A DNA stretch of 64,000 nucleotides from Nocardia niigatensis NBRC 100131 (lineage in GTDB: Bacteria > Actinomycetota > Actinomycetes > Mycobacteriales > Mycobacteriaceae): assembly GCF_000308655.1 (NCBI RefSeq), contig NZ_BAGC01000035.1, positions 62,001-126,000 of the forward strand, written 5' to 3'. This document shows, piece by piece, positions 1 to 9,416 of this stretch (within the stretch, counting starts at the first letter, position 1; each line of letters begins with the position of its first letter). Position numbers and translations under genes: made by a program. Below the pieces are notes generated by a model, which did not search any database, was not told where the DNA came from, and was given only the letters and a program-made list of their open reading frames with translations.

Positions 1-557
1 AGCAGGCCCAGGAATGAACCGGCCACGGCCGCAACCTGATTGATGCCGAGCGCGAAGCCGCGCTGTTCGGCCGGGAACGCGTCGGTGAGGATGGCGGCCG
101 CGTTGGCCATGAGCATGGCGCCGCCGATGCCCTGGAACACACGCCATCCGATGAGCCACACCGCGCCGCCGCCGTGCGTGAGCGGATCGAACGAGAGCGC
201 GACCGCCGCGATCGTGAAGATCACGAACCCGTAGTTGTAGATCTTGACGCGCCCGACCATGTCACCGAGCCGGCCGAACATGACCACCAGCACCGCGGAC
301 GCGAGCAGGAAGCCCATCATCATCCACAGCAGGTAGCTGACATTGCCCGCCGCGAGCGGGTTGAGATCGATGCCCCGGAAGATGTCGGGCAGCGAGATGA
401 TCACGATCGAGGAGTTGATCGTGACCATGAGCATGCCCAGGGTCGTGTTGGACAGAGCTACCCACTTGTAGTGCGGGTGATCATGCTCGATTCGGAGTCG
501 CCTCCGAATGGTCTGGACATCACCGGTATCCAAACCGGTGGTTGGGGCCGCAGCCAT
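1..557 (-). CDS. MFS transporter, DHA2 type (partial; C-terminus beyond window)
   Basis: Reading leftward from the ATG at 557, an uninterrupted frame of about 185 codons runs off the window edge. A short polar N-terminus is followed by membrane segments typical of 14-TM drug:proton antiporters, including a first segment ending in the residues SLPDIF and a loop with the MFS signature GRLGDMVGRVK. The start is supported by a GGGAGG ribosome site about 5 bases upstream. By family it exports drugs or other amphiphiles across the cytoplasmic membrane; the substrate is unknown. An inverted repeat lies about 45 bases upstream of the start. Only the N-terminal half is visible. Confidence 0.85.
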   Translation of the reverse strand, partial: MAAAPTTGLDTGDVQTIRRRLRIEHDHPHYKWVALSNTTLGMLMVTINSSIVIISLPDIFRGIDLNPLAAGNVSYLLWMMMGFLLASAVLVVMFGRLGDMVGRVKIYNYGFVIFTIAAVALSFDPLTHGGGAVWLIGWRVFQGIGGAMLMANAAAILTDAFPAEQRGFALGINQVAAVAGSFLGL

Positions 558-599
558 CAGAGCCTCCCGCAAAGTCAACGAACGAACAGCGCCTAAATA

Positions 600-619
600 T
601 AGTTGCATGTTGCTAACTA
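600..619. promoter_or_regulatory. Possible operator upstream of the DHA2 MFS gene
   Basis: TAGTTGCATGTTGCTAACTA is an imperfect inverted repeat (TAGTTGC / GCTAACTA) lying 43 bases upstream of the transporter start. It is A+T-richer than its surroundings and resembles a MarR- or TetR-type operator. No regulator gene is adjacent within the window, so the assignment is tentative. Confidence 0.3.
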
Positions 620-730
620 ATGAAATCGGGTGTTGTCCCGCTGACTGGACGCGACATGAATCAAGGGGCCGGATCACGCCCGAGATCCCGCGCACAAAAA
701 CAGAGCGTTGTGCGGTTTTCAGTGCGACCA

Positions 731-761
731 CACCCGGGCGTATGCATCGTTCGCCCGGGTG
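731..761 (-). terminator. Hairpin downstream of the MerR-peroxiredoxin gene
   Basis: CACCCGGGCG and CGCCCGGGTG form a perfect 10-bp stem with an 11-base loop. It lies between the end of the minus-strand MerR-peroxiredoxin gene and the next minus-strand gene. It lacks a U-tract, which is common in actinobacterial terminators. Confidence 0.45.
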
Positions 762-849
762 AGCGCCGGTTTTCACAGAAGGGGTTTCGGAGGACGTGAG
801 CAGCACAGGACGCGCGGCGATCGCCAGCCGCGCCGATCTCCACGCCTCC

Positions 850-1030
850 CGAAGCGAGCTTCCTACAGGCCGGACCCGGCGCCACCGTCCGCAACGAGTG
901 GGTCCAGGACGTATGCCCCACAGACGTTGTCGATCACGGGATCCTTCCGCGGTCACCCGCTGTCGCTTCCTCGTCCAGCAGGCACTCGACCCCACCTACA
1001 CCGGACTCGCCTGCCCGGACCACGACTGAC
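850..1030 (+). pseudogene. Possible remnant of a secreted lipase-like alpha/beta hydrolase C-terminus
   Basis: From about 851 the plus strand reads protein-like (AGPGATVRNEWVQDVCP, then DVVDHGILPRSPAVAS). After a frame change near 967 it continues FLVQQALDPTYTGLACPDHD and stops at 1029. The spacing of Asp/His and the ALDP...C ending recall the C-terminus of actinobacterial secreted lipases. There is no intact start or N-terminal domain, so a decayed remnant is the simplest reading. The rest of 558-995 shows no other convincing gene; a short frame starting GTG at 796 with a good ribosome site has non-protein-like composition. Confidence 0.3.
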
Positions 1031-1964
1031 CGGCATTCGACCGAAGCCAGTCGATCACCTGCCGGGCGTGCCGGTCGGGCGGGAAGACCGGGTAGAAAAC
1101 GTGCTCGATGACGCCGCCGCGGACGATCAGGGTCAGGCGTTTGTACAGGGTGCTGCCTACCGCCTCGAAGGTCGGCAACGACAGCTCGGCGCCGAGCCGA
1201 CGCGAAGGATCGGAGAGTATGCCGAACGGGAGGTTCAGGCGGCCAACCACTTCGCGCTGATACTCGGAGGTCTGGCTGGAGAGCCCGAACACCCTCACCG
1301 CCCCGGCCGCGTGCAGCTCGGTGTGGTGGTCTCGGAAATCGCACGCCTGGGTGGTGCAGCCGCGCGCGCCCGGTATCTCGTTCCAGCCCACGGGGATATC
1401 GGTGTCCGGGCGGCCGGTCAGCGGATAGAGATAGATGACAGTCCGGCCCTCGGGGAGAGCGCCCAGGTCGACGATCGTGCCGTCGGTGCACCGCAACGAG
1501 ATCGGCGGCAATGCCATCCCGGGCAGATGCGCGGCCGCGTCGTCGTCGACGGGCACCGGCAGGTTCGGCGGCAGGTCGAGCAGATCCACCGGCGGCCGGA
1601 CCGTTTGCATGCCGCGATAGGACGCCTCCTGCAACCGGGCGTTCAGCGCATCGCGGCGCCTGGCCAAAGCCGTTATCCGGGAATCGATTTCGTCGATGGC
1701 ACGCCGATATTCGGCCAGCGATGACGGGCAGTCGTCGCCGTGCTCGCCGCCGGCGGCCAGACAGTCCAGGAATGGACGGGTTTCCTCGACGGGTATGCCG
1801 AGCCGGCTCAGCTCCCGGATCTCACGGATGAGCCGGACATCATGTTCGGAGTACTCGCGATAGCCGTTGCCCGAACGGGCCGGTTGGATCAAACCCAGTG
1901 CCTCATAGCGCCGAACCGCTTTGGGGCTCACCTTCGCCAGTTGCGCAACCTGCCCTATTCTCAC
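996..1964 (-). CDS. MerR-family regulator fused to a PrxQ/BCP-type peroxiredoxin
   Basis: The protein has 322 residues from a GTG start at 1964. Residues 1-70 are a MerR helix-turn-helix domain (RIGQVAQLAKVSPKAVRRYE), followed by an effector segment with two cysteines (FLDCLAAGGEHGDDCP) and a dimerisation helix. The C-terminal ~170 residues are a peroxiredoxin carrying GARGCTTQACDFRD, the PrxQ arrangement of peroxidatic and resolving cysteines five residues apart. It probably senses thiol or peroxide stress through one or both modules and reduces peroxides. The GTG start was preferred over upstream ATGs because a MerR-type dyad promoter ends right at it, implying a leaderless mRNA. The gene is divergent from an MFS gene it may control. 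The fusion is clear; the ligand is unknown. Confidence 0.85.
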   Translation of the reverse strand: MRIGQVAQLAKVSPKAVRRYEALGLIQPARSGNGYREYSEHDVRLIREIRELSRLGIPVEETRPFLDCLAAGGEHGDDCPSSLAEYRRAIDEIDSRITALARRRDALNARLQEASYRGMQTVRPPVDLLDLPPNLPVPVDDDAAAHLPGMALPPISLRCTDGTIVDLGALPEGRTVIYLYPLTGRPDTDIPVGWNEIPGARGCTTQACDFRDHHTELHAAGAVRVFGLSSQTSEYQREVVGRLNLPFGILSDPSRRLGAELSLPTFEAVGSTLYKRLTLIVRGGVIEHVFYPVFPPDRHARQVIDWLRSNAGQSWSGQASPV

Positions 1965-1971
1965 GCGCCGA

Positions 1972-2002
1972 CGGTAAACCCTGCCCCCGGGGGCAAGGTC
2001 AA
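1972..2002 (-). promoter_or_regulatory. MerR-type autoregulatory promoter with 20-bp dyad
   Basis: On the minus strand a -35 box TTGACC (2002-1997) and a -10-like TTTACC/TTACCG (1978-1972) are separated by 18-19 bases. The spacer contains the near-perfect dyad CCTTGCCCCCGGGGGCAGGG (1998-1979, 9 of 10 pairs). The long spacer with a central dyad is the hallmark of MerR-activated promoters. The predicted transcription start falls at or next to the GTG at 1964. Confidence 0.65.
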
Positions 2003-2061
2003 GCGCAATGTCGGGTCGGTCCGCCATCGGCGACGATCCGGGGCGTTTGCCGCCGGCCTCC

Positions 2062-2087
2062 ATATTCCAATATTCTTTGGAATATTG
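2062..2087. promoter_or_regulatory. Operator with overlapping inverted repeats before the MFS gene
   Basis: ATATTCCAA (2062-2070) and TTGGAATAT (2077-2085) form a perfect 9-bp inverted repeat with a 6-base gap. Overlapping it, CAATATTC (2068-2075) and GAATATTG (2080-2087) form a second perfect repeat. The three ATATTC/GAATAT half-sites lie 32 bases upstream of the MFS start in a locally A+T-rich patch. The binder is not identified; the neighbouring MerR protein is a candidate but the sequence differs from its own dyad. Confidence 0.55.
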
Positions 2088-2119
2088 CCCTGATGTACGC
2101 GATTGCTCGGAGACCGTCG

Positions 2120-3343
2120 ATGACCGCTGTCCTGCCCATGAACCGCGAACTGGCGCAGCGGCGCATCCTCCGGATACTCGTTGGCTCGCAGGTGCTGAGC
2201 GGGGCCGGACTGTCGGCGGGAATCACCGTCGGCGCGCTGCTGGCGCAGGACATGCTCGGATCGACCGGGCTGGCAGGGTTGCCGAGCGCCTTGTTCACGG
2301 CGGGGTCCGCGCTGGCCGCGGTCGGGGTAGGCCGGATATCCCAGGCCTACGGGCGGCGGCCGGGGCTGGCGCTCGGATACGGCGTGGGCGCGGTGGGCGC
2401 GCTGGGTGTCATCCTGGCCGCGACGCTGTCGAATCCGGTGCTGTTGTTCGCGGCCTTGTTCGTCTATGGCGCGGGAACGGCGACCAATCTGCAGGCCAGA
2501 TACGCGGGCGCGGATCTCGCCGACCCCGCGCATCGTGGGCGGGCCGTCTCGACGGTGCTGGTGGCGACCACCTTCGGCGGCGTGATCGGACCCAATCTGG
2601 CCACGCCCACCGGCAACTTCGCTGCGGCACTGGGGATTCCGCATCTGGCGGGGCCATTCCTGCTGGCCGTGCCGGCTTACGGGGCGGCCGCGGTGGTGCT
2701 GGCTCTCTACTTGCGGCCCGATCCGCTGCTGCTGGCCCGGGCGCTGCACAGCGAGTCCCGGGAGGCCGGCCTCGACAGCGAGCCCGAGAACGCGCGCGGC
2801 ACAGGTATCGCGATCGGCGCACTGGTGATGGTCGTGACGCAGCTGGTGATGGTGGCGATCATGACGATGACGCCCGTGCACATGCACGCTCACGGTCACG
2901 GCACGACGGCGGCGGGCATCGTGATCGCGATCCATGTCGCGGCAATGTACCTCCCGTCTCCGGTGACCGGTCTGCTGGTCGACCGCTATGGAAAGCTCGC
3001 CGTCGCAACAGCTTCGGGCGTCACCTTGCTGGCCGCGGGTACGCTCGCGGCGGTGGCGCCGACCGACACCATCGGGTGGCTGGCGGTGGCCCTGGCCCTG
3101 CTGGGCCTGGGATGGAACCTGGGCCTGGTGGCCGGGACCGCCATCATCACCGATTCCGCGCCACTGGCGACCCGGGCGAAAACCCAGGGCACGGTGGACG
3201 TCTCGATCGCGATCGCCGGTGCGACGGGTGGAATGGGCTCGGGGTTGATGGTCGCGGCGACAAGCTTCCCGGCGCTCGCGCTGACGGGAGGGCTACTGGC
3301 CCTGGCGGTGGTCCCTGTCGCGGCGCTCGCCGCGCGGCGCTGA
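2120..3343 (+). CDS. MFS transporter
   Basis: The protein has 407 residues and about 12 predicted membrane segments. The loop between segments 2 and 3 reads GRISQAYGRRPGLALGYG, an MFS signature, and a similar loop (GLLVDRYGKLAVA) recurs in the second half. A histidine-rich stretch (MTPVHMHAHGHG, about residues 250-261) precedes segment 8 and recalls metal-responsive or YwoG-like carriers. ATG 2120 is preferred over ATG 2093 because CGGAG lies about 8 bases before it and the operator repeats sit upstream. It is probably a cytoplasmic-membrane exporter. Its divergent arrangement with the MerR-peroxiredoxin gene suggests stress-linked efflux; the substrate is unknown. Confidence 0.85.
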   Translation: MTAVLPMNRELAQRRILRILVGSQVLSGAGLSAGITVGALLAQDMLGSTGLAGLPSALFTAGSALAAVGVGRISQAYGRRPGLALGYGVGAVGALGVILAATLSNPVLLFAALFVYGAGTATNLQARYAGADLADPAHRGRAVSTVLVATTFGGVIGPNLATPTGNFAAALGIPHLAGPFLLAVPAYGAAAVVLALYLRPDPLLLARALHSESREAGLDSEPENARGTGIAIGALVMVVTQLVMVAIMTMTPVHMHAHGHGTTAAGIVIAIHVAAMYLPSPVTGLLVDRYGKLAVATASGVTLLAAGTLAAVAPTDTIGWLAVALALLGLGWNLGLVAGTAIITDSAPLATRAKTQGTVDVSIAIAGATGGMGSGLMVAATSFPALALTGGLLALAVVPVAALAARR

Positions 3344-4219
3344 TCAGACCCCGCGGAACGCCTTGTCGCCGACCCGATCCGGATCGGTGATGTGAGACAG
3401 GAACAGGCGAGCCGTCGGCGTGGGAGTGCGGGTGGTGACGGCGTGCCACGGCCGGGTCAGGGGAGTGCCCTCGACCTCGAGCACCTCCAGATGACCGGCC
3501 TCCAGGTCCGAGGCGATGGCGTCGGAGTGGATCAGGGTGATGCCCAGTCCCTCCCGCGCCGCGGCGAGGGCTGCCCCGTGTGTGCCGAGAGTCAGTGTGG
3601 GCGGCCGGATCTGGAGCCGGTCGAAGAGCGCGAGGGTGGTATCGCGGGTGCCCGAGCCGTTGCCGCGCAGCAGCCAGGTGGCCTCGCAGGGGTCCGGCCA
3701 CAGCTTCGGAGCGCCGACCACGACCAGCTGGCAGGGTCGCCGCGCCCGGGTGATCAGTCCCGCGTCCCGGGGCGGACGGCCCGCGACCACGAGATCGGTT
3801 TCGTGGTGTGTCAATTCGAGGTACAGCACGTCACGGGGCTGAATGGACAGCCCCAGCTCGATGTCCGGATACCGGACGCGGAAGGACGCGAGCAGCCGGA
3901 GCAGCACGTATTCGCCGGCCGTCGCCACCACCCCGATCCGCAGCCGGCCGGTCTCCGCCTCCCGCACGGCGGCGTGCGCCTCCTTCATCAATCCGAGGAT
4001 GCTGCGGCAGTAGTCGGCGTATATCCGCCCGGCGTCGGTGAGCGCGATACCCCGCCCGGATTTGGCCACGAGTTTCGCGCCGAGTTGTTTCTCGATGTGT
4101 GCTACGGCCGCGGAGGCCGCCGCCTCGGTGATGTGCAACTGCGCGGCCGCTCGGCGAATGCTGGAGTGCTTGGCAACGGCGAGAAAGGTTTCCATGCGCA
4201 CCGCGCTCACCGTACCCAT
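3344..4219 (-). CDS. cbbR: LysR-type regulator of the Calvin-cycle operon (CbbR-like)
   Basis: The protein has 291 residues. It opens with a LysR winged helix-turn-helix (METFLAVAKHSSIRRAAAQL, about residues 9-28), followed by a substrate-binding-like effector domain from about residue 95. The gene is divergent from cbbL with 123 bases between the starts, the classic cbbR-cbbLS arrangement in autotrophs. CbbR activates the RuBisCO operon in response to metabolites such as RuBP or NADPH. The start at 4219 matches the usual length; the open frame continues upstream of it but is antisense to cbbL. A T-N11-A style palindrome lies in the divergent region. The role is inferred from family plus position. 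Confidence 0.85.
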   Translation of the reverse strand: MGTVSAVRMETFLAVAKHSSIRRAAAQLHITEAAASAAVAHIEKQLGAKLVAKSGRGIALTDAGRIYADYCRSILGLMKEAHAAVREAETGRLRIGVVATAGEYVLLRLLASFRVRYPDIELGLSIQPRDVLYLELTHHETDLVVAGRPPRDAGLITRARRPCQLVVVGAPKLWPDPCEATWLLRGNGSGTRDTTLALFDRLQIRPPTLTLGTHGAALAAAREGLGITLIHSDAIASDLEAGHLEVLEVEGTPLTRPWHAVTTRTPTPTARLFLSHITDPDRVGDKAFRGV

Positions 4220-4252
4220 ACTCAACGGTAGCAAACTCGACGAAAAGGTTGA

Positions 4253-5791
<1,539 letters not shown>

Positions 5792-5807
5792 AAGTCGAGG
5801 AATCCCC

Positions 5808-6230
5808 ATGCATCTGCGCCAAGGCACCTTCTCGCACCTGCCGGAACTCGACGACACCGAGATCGCCGCTCAGGTCCGCTACGCCCTGCTGAACAACTGG
5901 CCGGTGTCCATCGAGTACACCGACGATCCGCACCCGCGCAACAACTACTGGGAGATGTGGGGCCTGCCGCTGTTCGACCTGGACGAGCCCGACGGGGTGC
6001 TCGCAGAGATCAACGCCTGCCGGGCCACGTTCCCGCGCCACTACATTCGCGTGAACGCCTATGACGCCTCCTACGGTCGCCAGACCACGGCGATCAGTTT
6101 CATCGTCCAGCGCCCGGCCGACGAGCCCGGCTTCCGTCTCGACCGCACCGAGTCCGAGGACCGCCGCCAGCACTACGGCTTCCACGCCTACGCACTCGAT
6201 GACCGTCCTGGCCAAAGGTATGGCGGCTGA
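5808..6230 (+). CDS. cbbS: RuBisCO small subunit
   Basis: The protein has 140 residues and starts 16 bases after cbbL. It carries the conserved small-subunit sequence [28 protein letters not shown] split across residues 30-57, and the later YIRVNAYD motif. The C-terminal extension of about 30 residues ([20 protein letters not shown]) matches red-type small subunits, whose extended hairpin lines the central solvent channel. It caps the large-subunit octamer to make the L8S8 enzyme. The AUG has GAGGAA upstream. Confidence 0.96.
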   Translation: MHLRQGTFSHLPELDDTEIAAQVRYALLNNWPVSIEYTDDPHPRNNYWEMWGLPLFDLDEPDGVLAEINACRATFPRHYIRVNAYDASYGRQTTAISFIVQRPADEPGFRLDRTESEDRRQHYGFHAYALDDRPGQRYGG

Positions 6231-6255
6231 ACACCTTTCGGAACTGGAGGATACT

Positions 6256-7326
6256 GTGAGCGCGGAACACCCCGCGGTACCGGACGGCCGGCAGCCTGCA
6301 GCCGGCCGCCCGGCGGGCGGGTTCCAGATGCATCGGCCCGGGGTCACGAACCCCGCACCGATGCGCGGTGCGGCCGCCGATGAGCTTCCCCGACCGGAGG
6401 ATTCGGCGGCCGGCCACCTGTCCCCGCTGGCCGACGACGCGTTGCTGGACCTGTCGACAGATGTCGCGGGCAAAGACGTCGAGGACACCCTCGCCCGCCT
6501 CGACGCGGAATTGGTGGGTCTGGCGAACGTCAAACGCCGCGTGCGGGAGATCGCCGCATTGCTGCTGATCGATCGCGCCCGTCAGCGTTTCGGGCTCCAG
6601 GCTACCCGCCCGACCATGCACATGAGCTTCACCGGCGGACCCGGCACCGGGAAGACGACGGTCGCGCTGCGCATGGCCGAGATGCTGCACGCCCTCGGGT
6701 ACATCCGGAAACCCAAGGTGCACACCGTCACCCGCGACGACCTGGTCGGCCAGTTCATCGGCCATACCGCCCCCAAGACGAAGGAGGCGCTGGCCAAGGC
6801 GGCCGGGGGAGTGCTGTTCATCGACGAGGCCTACTACCTGTTCCGCCCGGAGAACGAGCGCGACTACGGGCAGGAGGTCATCGAGATCCTGTTGCAGGAG
6901 ATGGAGAACGAGCGCACCAGCCTCGTGGTCATCTTCGCCGGCTATCCGGATCGCATGGAGACCTTCTTCTCCGCGAACCCGGGGCTGTCCTCCCGGGTGG
7001 CCCATCACATCGAGTTCCCCGACTACACCCACGACGAGCTCATGGCCATCGCCGAACTCATGGTGCGCCAGGAGAACTTCCGCTTCGATCCGGAAGCCGC
7101 GCAGGCTTTCTCACGCTACCTCGAACTGCGCATGGCGCGCCCCCGCTTCGCCAATGCCCGCAGTGTGCGCAATGCCCTCGACCGGTGCCGGCTGCGCCAG
7201 GCCAAGCGCCTGGTGGAACTGGACCGGCCGGTCGGGCGCACGGATCTCATCACCCTGACGGACAGCGATGTCCTCGGCAGCAGCGTGTTCGCGGACGCCC
7301 TCGCCGACGAGGGGGCCCCTCCATGA
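6256..7326 (+). CDS. cbbX: CbbX, AAA+ red-type RuBisCO activase
   Basis: The protein has 356 residues from a GTG start preceded by GGAGG at 6246-6250. Motifs are Walker A GGPGTGKTT (about 127-135), pore loop GQFIGHTAPKT (165-175) and Walker B GVLFIDEAYYLF (185-196), followed by the sensor and C-terminal lid region. CbbX is a hexameric ring that pulls on the RuBisCO large-subunit C-terminus to release inhibitory sugar phosphates. Compared with proteobacterial CbbX (about 300 residues), this one has roughly 60 extra N-terminal residues rich in Pro, Gly and Ala. An ATG at 6220 overlapping cbbS is a less likely alternative start. Confidence 0.95.
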   Translation: MSAEHPAVPDGRQPAAGRPAGGFQMHRPGVTNPAPMRGAAADELPRPEDSAAGHLSPLADDALLDLSTDVAGKDVEDTLARLDAELVGLANVKRRVREIAALLLIDRARQRFGLQATRPTMHMSFTGGPGTGKTTVALRMAEMLHALGYIRKPKVHTVTRDDLVGQFIGHTAPKTKEALAKAAGGVLFIDEAYYLFRPENERDYGQEVIEILLQEMENERTSLVVIFAGYPDRMETFFSANPGLSSRVAHHIEFPDYTHDELMAIAELMVRQENFRFDPEAAQAFSRYLELRMARPRFANARSVRNALDRCRLRQAKRLVELDRPVGRTDLITLTDSDVLGSSVFADALADEGAPP

Positions 7327-7342
7327 CGAATTGAGAGCGATT

Positions 7343-8419
7343 GTGCCCGAAGGACTGAAGACCCTCACCCGCTACACCATCGAGCAGGAGCACCGGCATC
7401 CCGGATCGTCCGGGGAGTTCTCGGCGCTGCTGAACGTGCTGGCCACGGCAACCAAGATCATCGGGAATCAAGTGACCCGGGGAGCGATCGTCGGCTCCCT
7501 GGGCGCTGCCGATGCCGACAATCTGCCGGTCACCGTGCACCGGAAGATGGACGCTATCGCCAACGACATCATGGTGGCCGAGAGCCAGTGGACCGGTCCG
7601 CTGGCCGCGCTCATCTCCGAGCAGATGCGCGGCTGCCATCAGGTGCCCACCGAGTACCGGCGCGGGAAGTACCTGCTCGCCTTCGATCCGCTGGACGGGT
7701 CCAGCAATATCGATGTGAATCTGCCGGTGGGCACGATCTTCAGCGTGCTGCGCGCGCCCGAGGACGGGCGCGAGGCGGCCGGCGCGGACTTCCTGCAGCC
7801 GGGCGTCCAGCAGGTGTGCGCGGGGTTCACGCTCTACGGGCCCGCGACCATGCTGGTCCTCACCACCGGCAACGGGGTCGACGGATTCACGCTGGACCGC
7901 GAAGTGGGCGCGTTCGTACTCACCCATCCGCGCATGCGAATCCCCGACGACACCTCCGGATTCGCGATCAATGCCGCCAACGAGCGGTTCTGGGAACGTC
8001 CCGTCCGCCGCTACGTCCACGAATGCCTCGAGGGCGTGGACGGCCCGCGCGGACGGGATTTCAATATGCGCTGGGTCGCCTCGCTGGTGGCCGACACCTT
8101 CCACATCCTGACCCGCGGCGGGCTCTATATGTACCCGCGCGACACCCGCAATCCCGAACGGCCGGGCCGGGTCTCGCTGCTGTACGGGGCCAACCCGATC
8201 GCCTTCATCGTCGAACAGGCCGGCGGCGCGGCCAGCACCGGGCACGAACGCGTGCTGGATGTGCGGCCCGAGGAATTGCATCAGCGGATCCCGTTCATCT
8301 TCGGCTCCCGCAACGAGGTCGAGCGGATCGAGCGCTATCACCGCGAGCCGGAGGAGGGGCCCAGTTTCGACGCCTCGCTCTTCGGTTCCCGCTCCCTGTT
8401 CCGCGCGTCCCGGCACTGA
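7343..8419 (+). CDS. cbbF: Class I fructose-1,6-bisphosphatase
   Basis: The protein has 358 residues. It carries the diagnostic metal and substrate motif FDPLDGSSNIDVNLPVGTIF (about residues 114-133) and the C-terminal LLYGANPIAFIVEQAGG. It hydrolyses fructose 1,6-bisphosphate, and perhaps sedoheptulose 1,7-bisphosphate, in the RuBP regeneration branch of the Calvin cycle. It lies 16 bases after cbbX in the same operon. Most actinobacteria rely on GlpX-type (class II) enzyme for gluconeogenesis, so this copy is probably dedicated to autotrophy. The GTG at 7343 gives the usual start of the family just before LKTLTRYT; a TTG at 7331 is possible. Confidence 0.94.
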   Translation: MPEGLKTLTRYTIEQEHRHPGSSGEFSALLNVLATATKIIGNQVTRGAIVGSLGAADADNLPVTVHRKMDAIANDIMVAESQWTGPLAALISEQMRGCHQVPTEYRRGKYLLAFDPLDGSSNIDVNLPVGTIFSVLRAPEDGREAAGADFLQPGVQQVCAGFTLYGPATMLVLTTGNGVDGFTLDREVGAFVLTHPRMRIPDDTSGFAINAANERFWERPVRRYVHECLEGVDGPRGRDFNMRWVASLVADTFHILTRGGLYMYPRDTRNPERPGRVSLLYGANPIAFIVEQAGGAASTGHERVLDVRPEELHQRIPFIFGSRNEVERIERYHREPEEGPSFDASLFGSRSLFRASRH

Positions 8420-8464
8420 CGGCCGGGTGCGTGAAAGCTGTTGTCCGGCAATCGAGGAGGTGCC

Positions 8465-9343
8465 ATGTCGGTCAAACATCCCGTGGTCGCGATCACCGGG
8501 TCGTCCGGTGCGGGAACGACCAGCGTCACGCGAACCTTCCAGGAGATATTCCGCCGCGAGGGAATCAATGCGGCCATCGTGGAAGGGGATTCGTTCCATC
8601 GCTACGACCGCAACGAGATGAAACTGGCCATGGCCGAGGCCGAACAGCAGCGAAACTTGACCTTCTCGCATTTCGGGCCGGAGGCGAACCTGCTCACCGA
8701 ACTGGAATCGCTGTTCCGCGAATACGGGGAGACCGGTGTCGGTGGGGTCCGGCGCTATCTGCACGACGATGAAGAAGCCAAACCCTTCGGGCAGCCGGCG
8801 GGCACCTTCACGCCGTGGGAGGAATTGTCACCGGGCAGCGATCTGCTGTTCTACGAAGGCCTGCACGGGGCGGCGGTCGGCGACGGAATCGATGTGGCCC
8901 GCTATGCCGATCTGCTGGTGGGCGTTGTTCCCATTATCAATCTGGAGTGGATTCAGAAGGTCCATCGCGACAAGACCGAACGCGGTTACTCCAGCGAGGC
9001 CATCATCGACACCATCCTGCGGCGCATGCCCGACTACGTGAAGCATATCTGCCCGCAGTTCTCACGGACGTACGTGAACTTCCAGCGGGTGCCCACGGTG
9101 GACACCTCGAATCCCTTCACCGCCCGGACCATTCCGACCGCGGACGAGAGCTTCGTGGTGATCCGCTTCGCCGATCCGAAGGTCATCGACTTCCCGTATC
9201 TGCTGTCCATGCTGCACGACTCGTTCATGTCGCGGCCCAACAGCATCGTGGTGCCGGGCGGCAAGATGGATCTGGCGATGCAACTGATCTTCACGCCGCT
9301 GATCCTGCGGCTGATGGACAAGCGACCCAAGCGGCTGCGCTGA
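8465..9343 (+). CDS. cbbP: Phosphoribulokinase (class I, proteobacterial type)
   Basis: The protein has 292 residues, the length of octameric bacterial phosphoribulokinases. A P-loop GSSGAGTTS lies at about 12-20, followed by the PRK signature region EGDSFHRYDR and HFGPEANLL, and the Walker B-like YEGLHGA. It phosphorylates ribulose 5-phosphate to RuBP, the second reaction unique to the Calvin cycle. The ATG is preceded by GAGGAGGTGCC. It is the last gene of the operon, 45 bases after cbbF, and is followed by a strong hairpin. Confidence 0.95.
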   Translation: MSVKHPVVAITGSSGAGTTSVTRTFQEIFRREGINAAIVEGDSFHRYDRNEMKLAMAEAEQQRNLTFSHFGPEANLLTELESLFREYGETGVGGVRRYLHDDEEAKPFGQPAGTFTPWEELSPGSDLLFYEGLHGAAVGDGIDVARYADLLVGVVPIINLEWIQKVHRDKTERGYSSEAIIDTILRRMPDYVKHICPQFSRTYVNFQRVPTVDTSNPFTARTIPTADESFVVIRFADPKVIDFPYLLSMLHDSFMSRPNSIVVPGGKMDLAMQLIFTPLILRLMDKRPKRLR

Positions 9344-9366
9344 ATCCCGCTGTGCCGCAGAAGAAA

Positions 9367-9394
9367 GGCGACCGCCCTCGGTAGGGCGGCCGCC
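9367..9394. terminator. Bidirectional terminator after the cbb operon
   Basis: GGCGACCGCCCT and AGGGCGGCCGCC form a 12-bp stem with one mismatch and a CGGT tetraloop. It sits between the convergent phosphoribulokinase and HdeD-family genes. Confidence 0.7.
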
Positions 9395-9416
9395 ACGGGG
9401 TGTGCGGAGGAAACGG

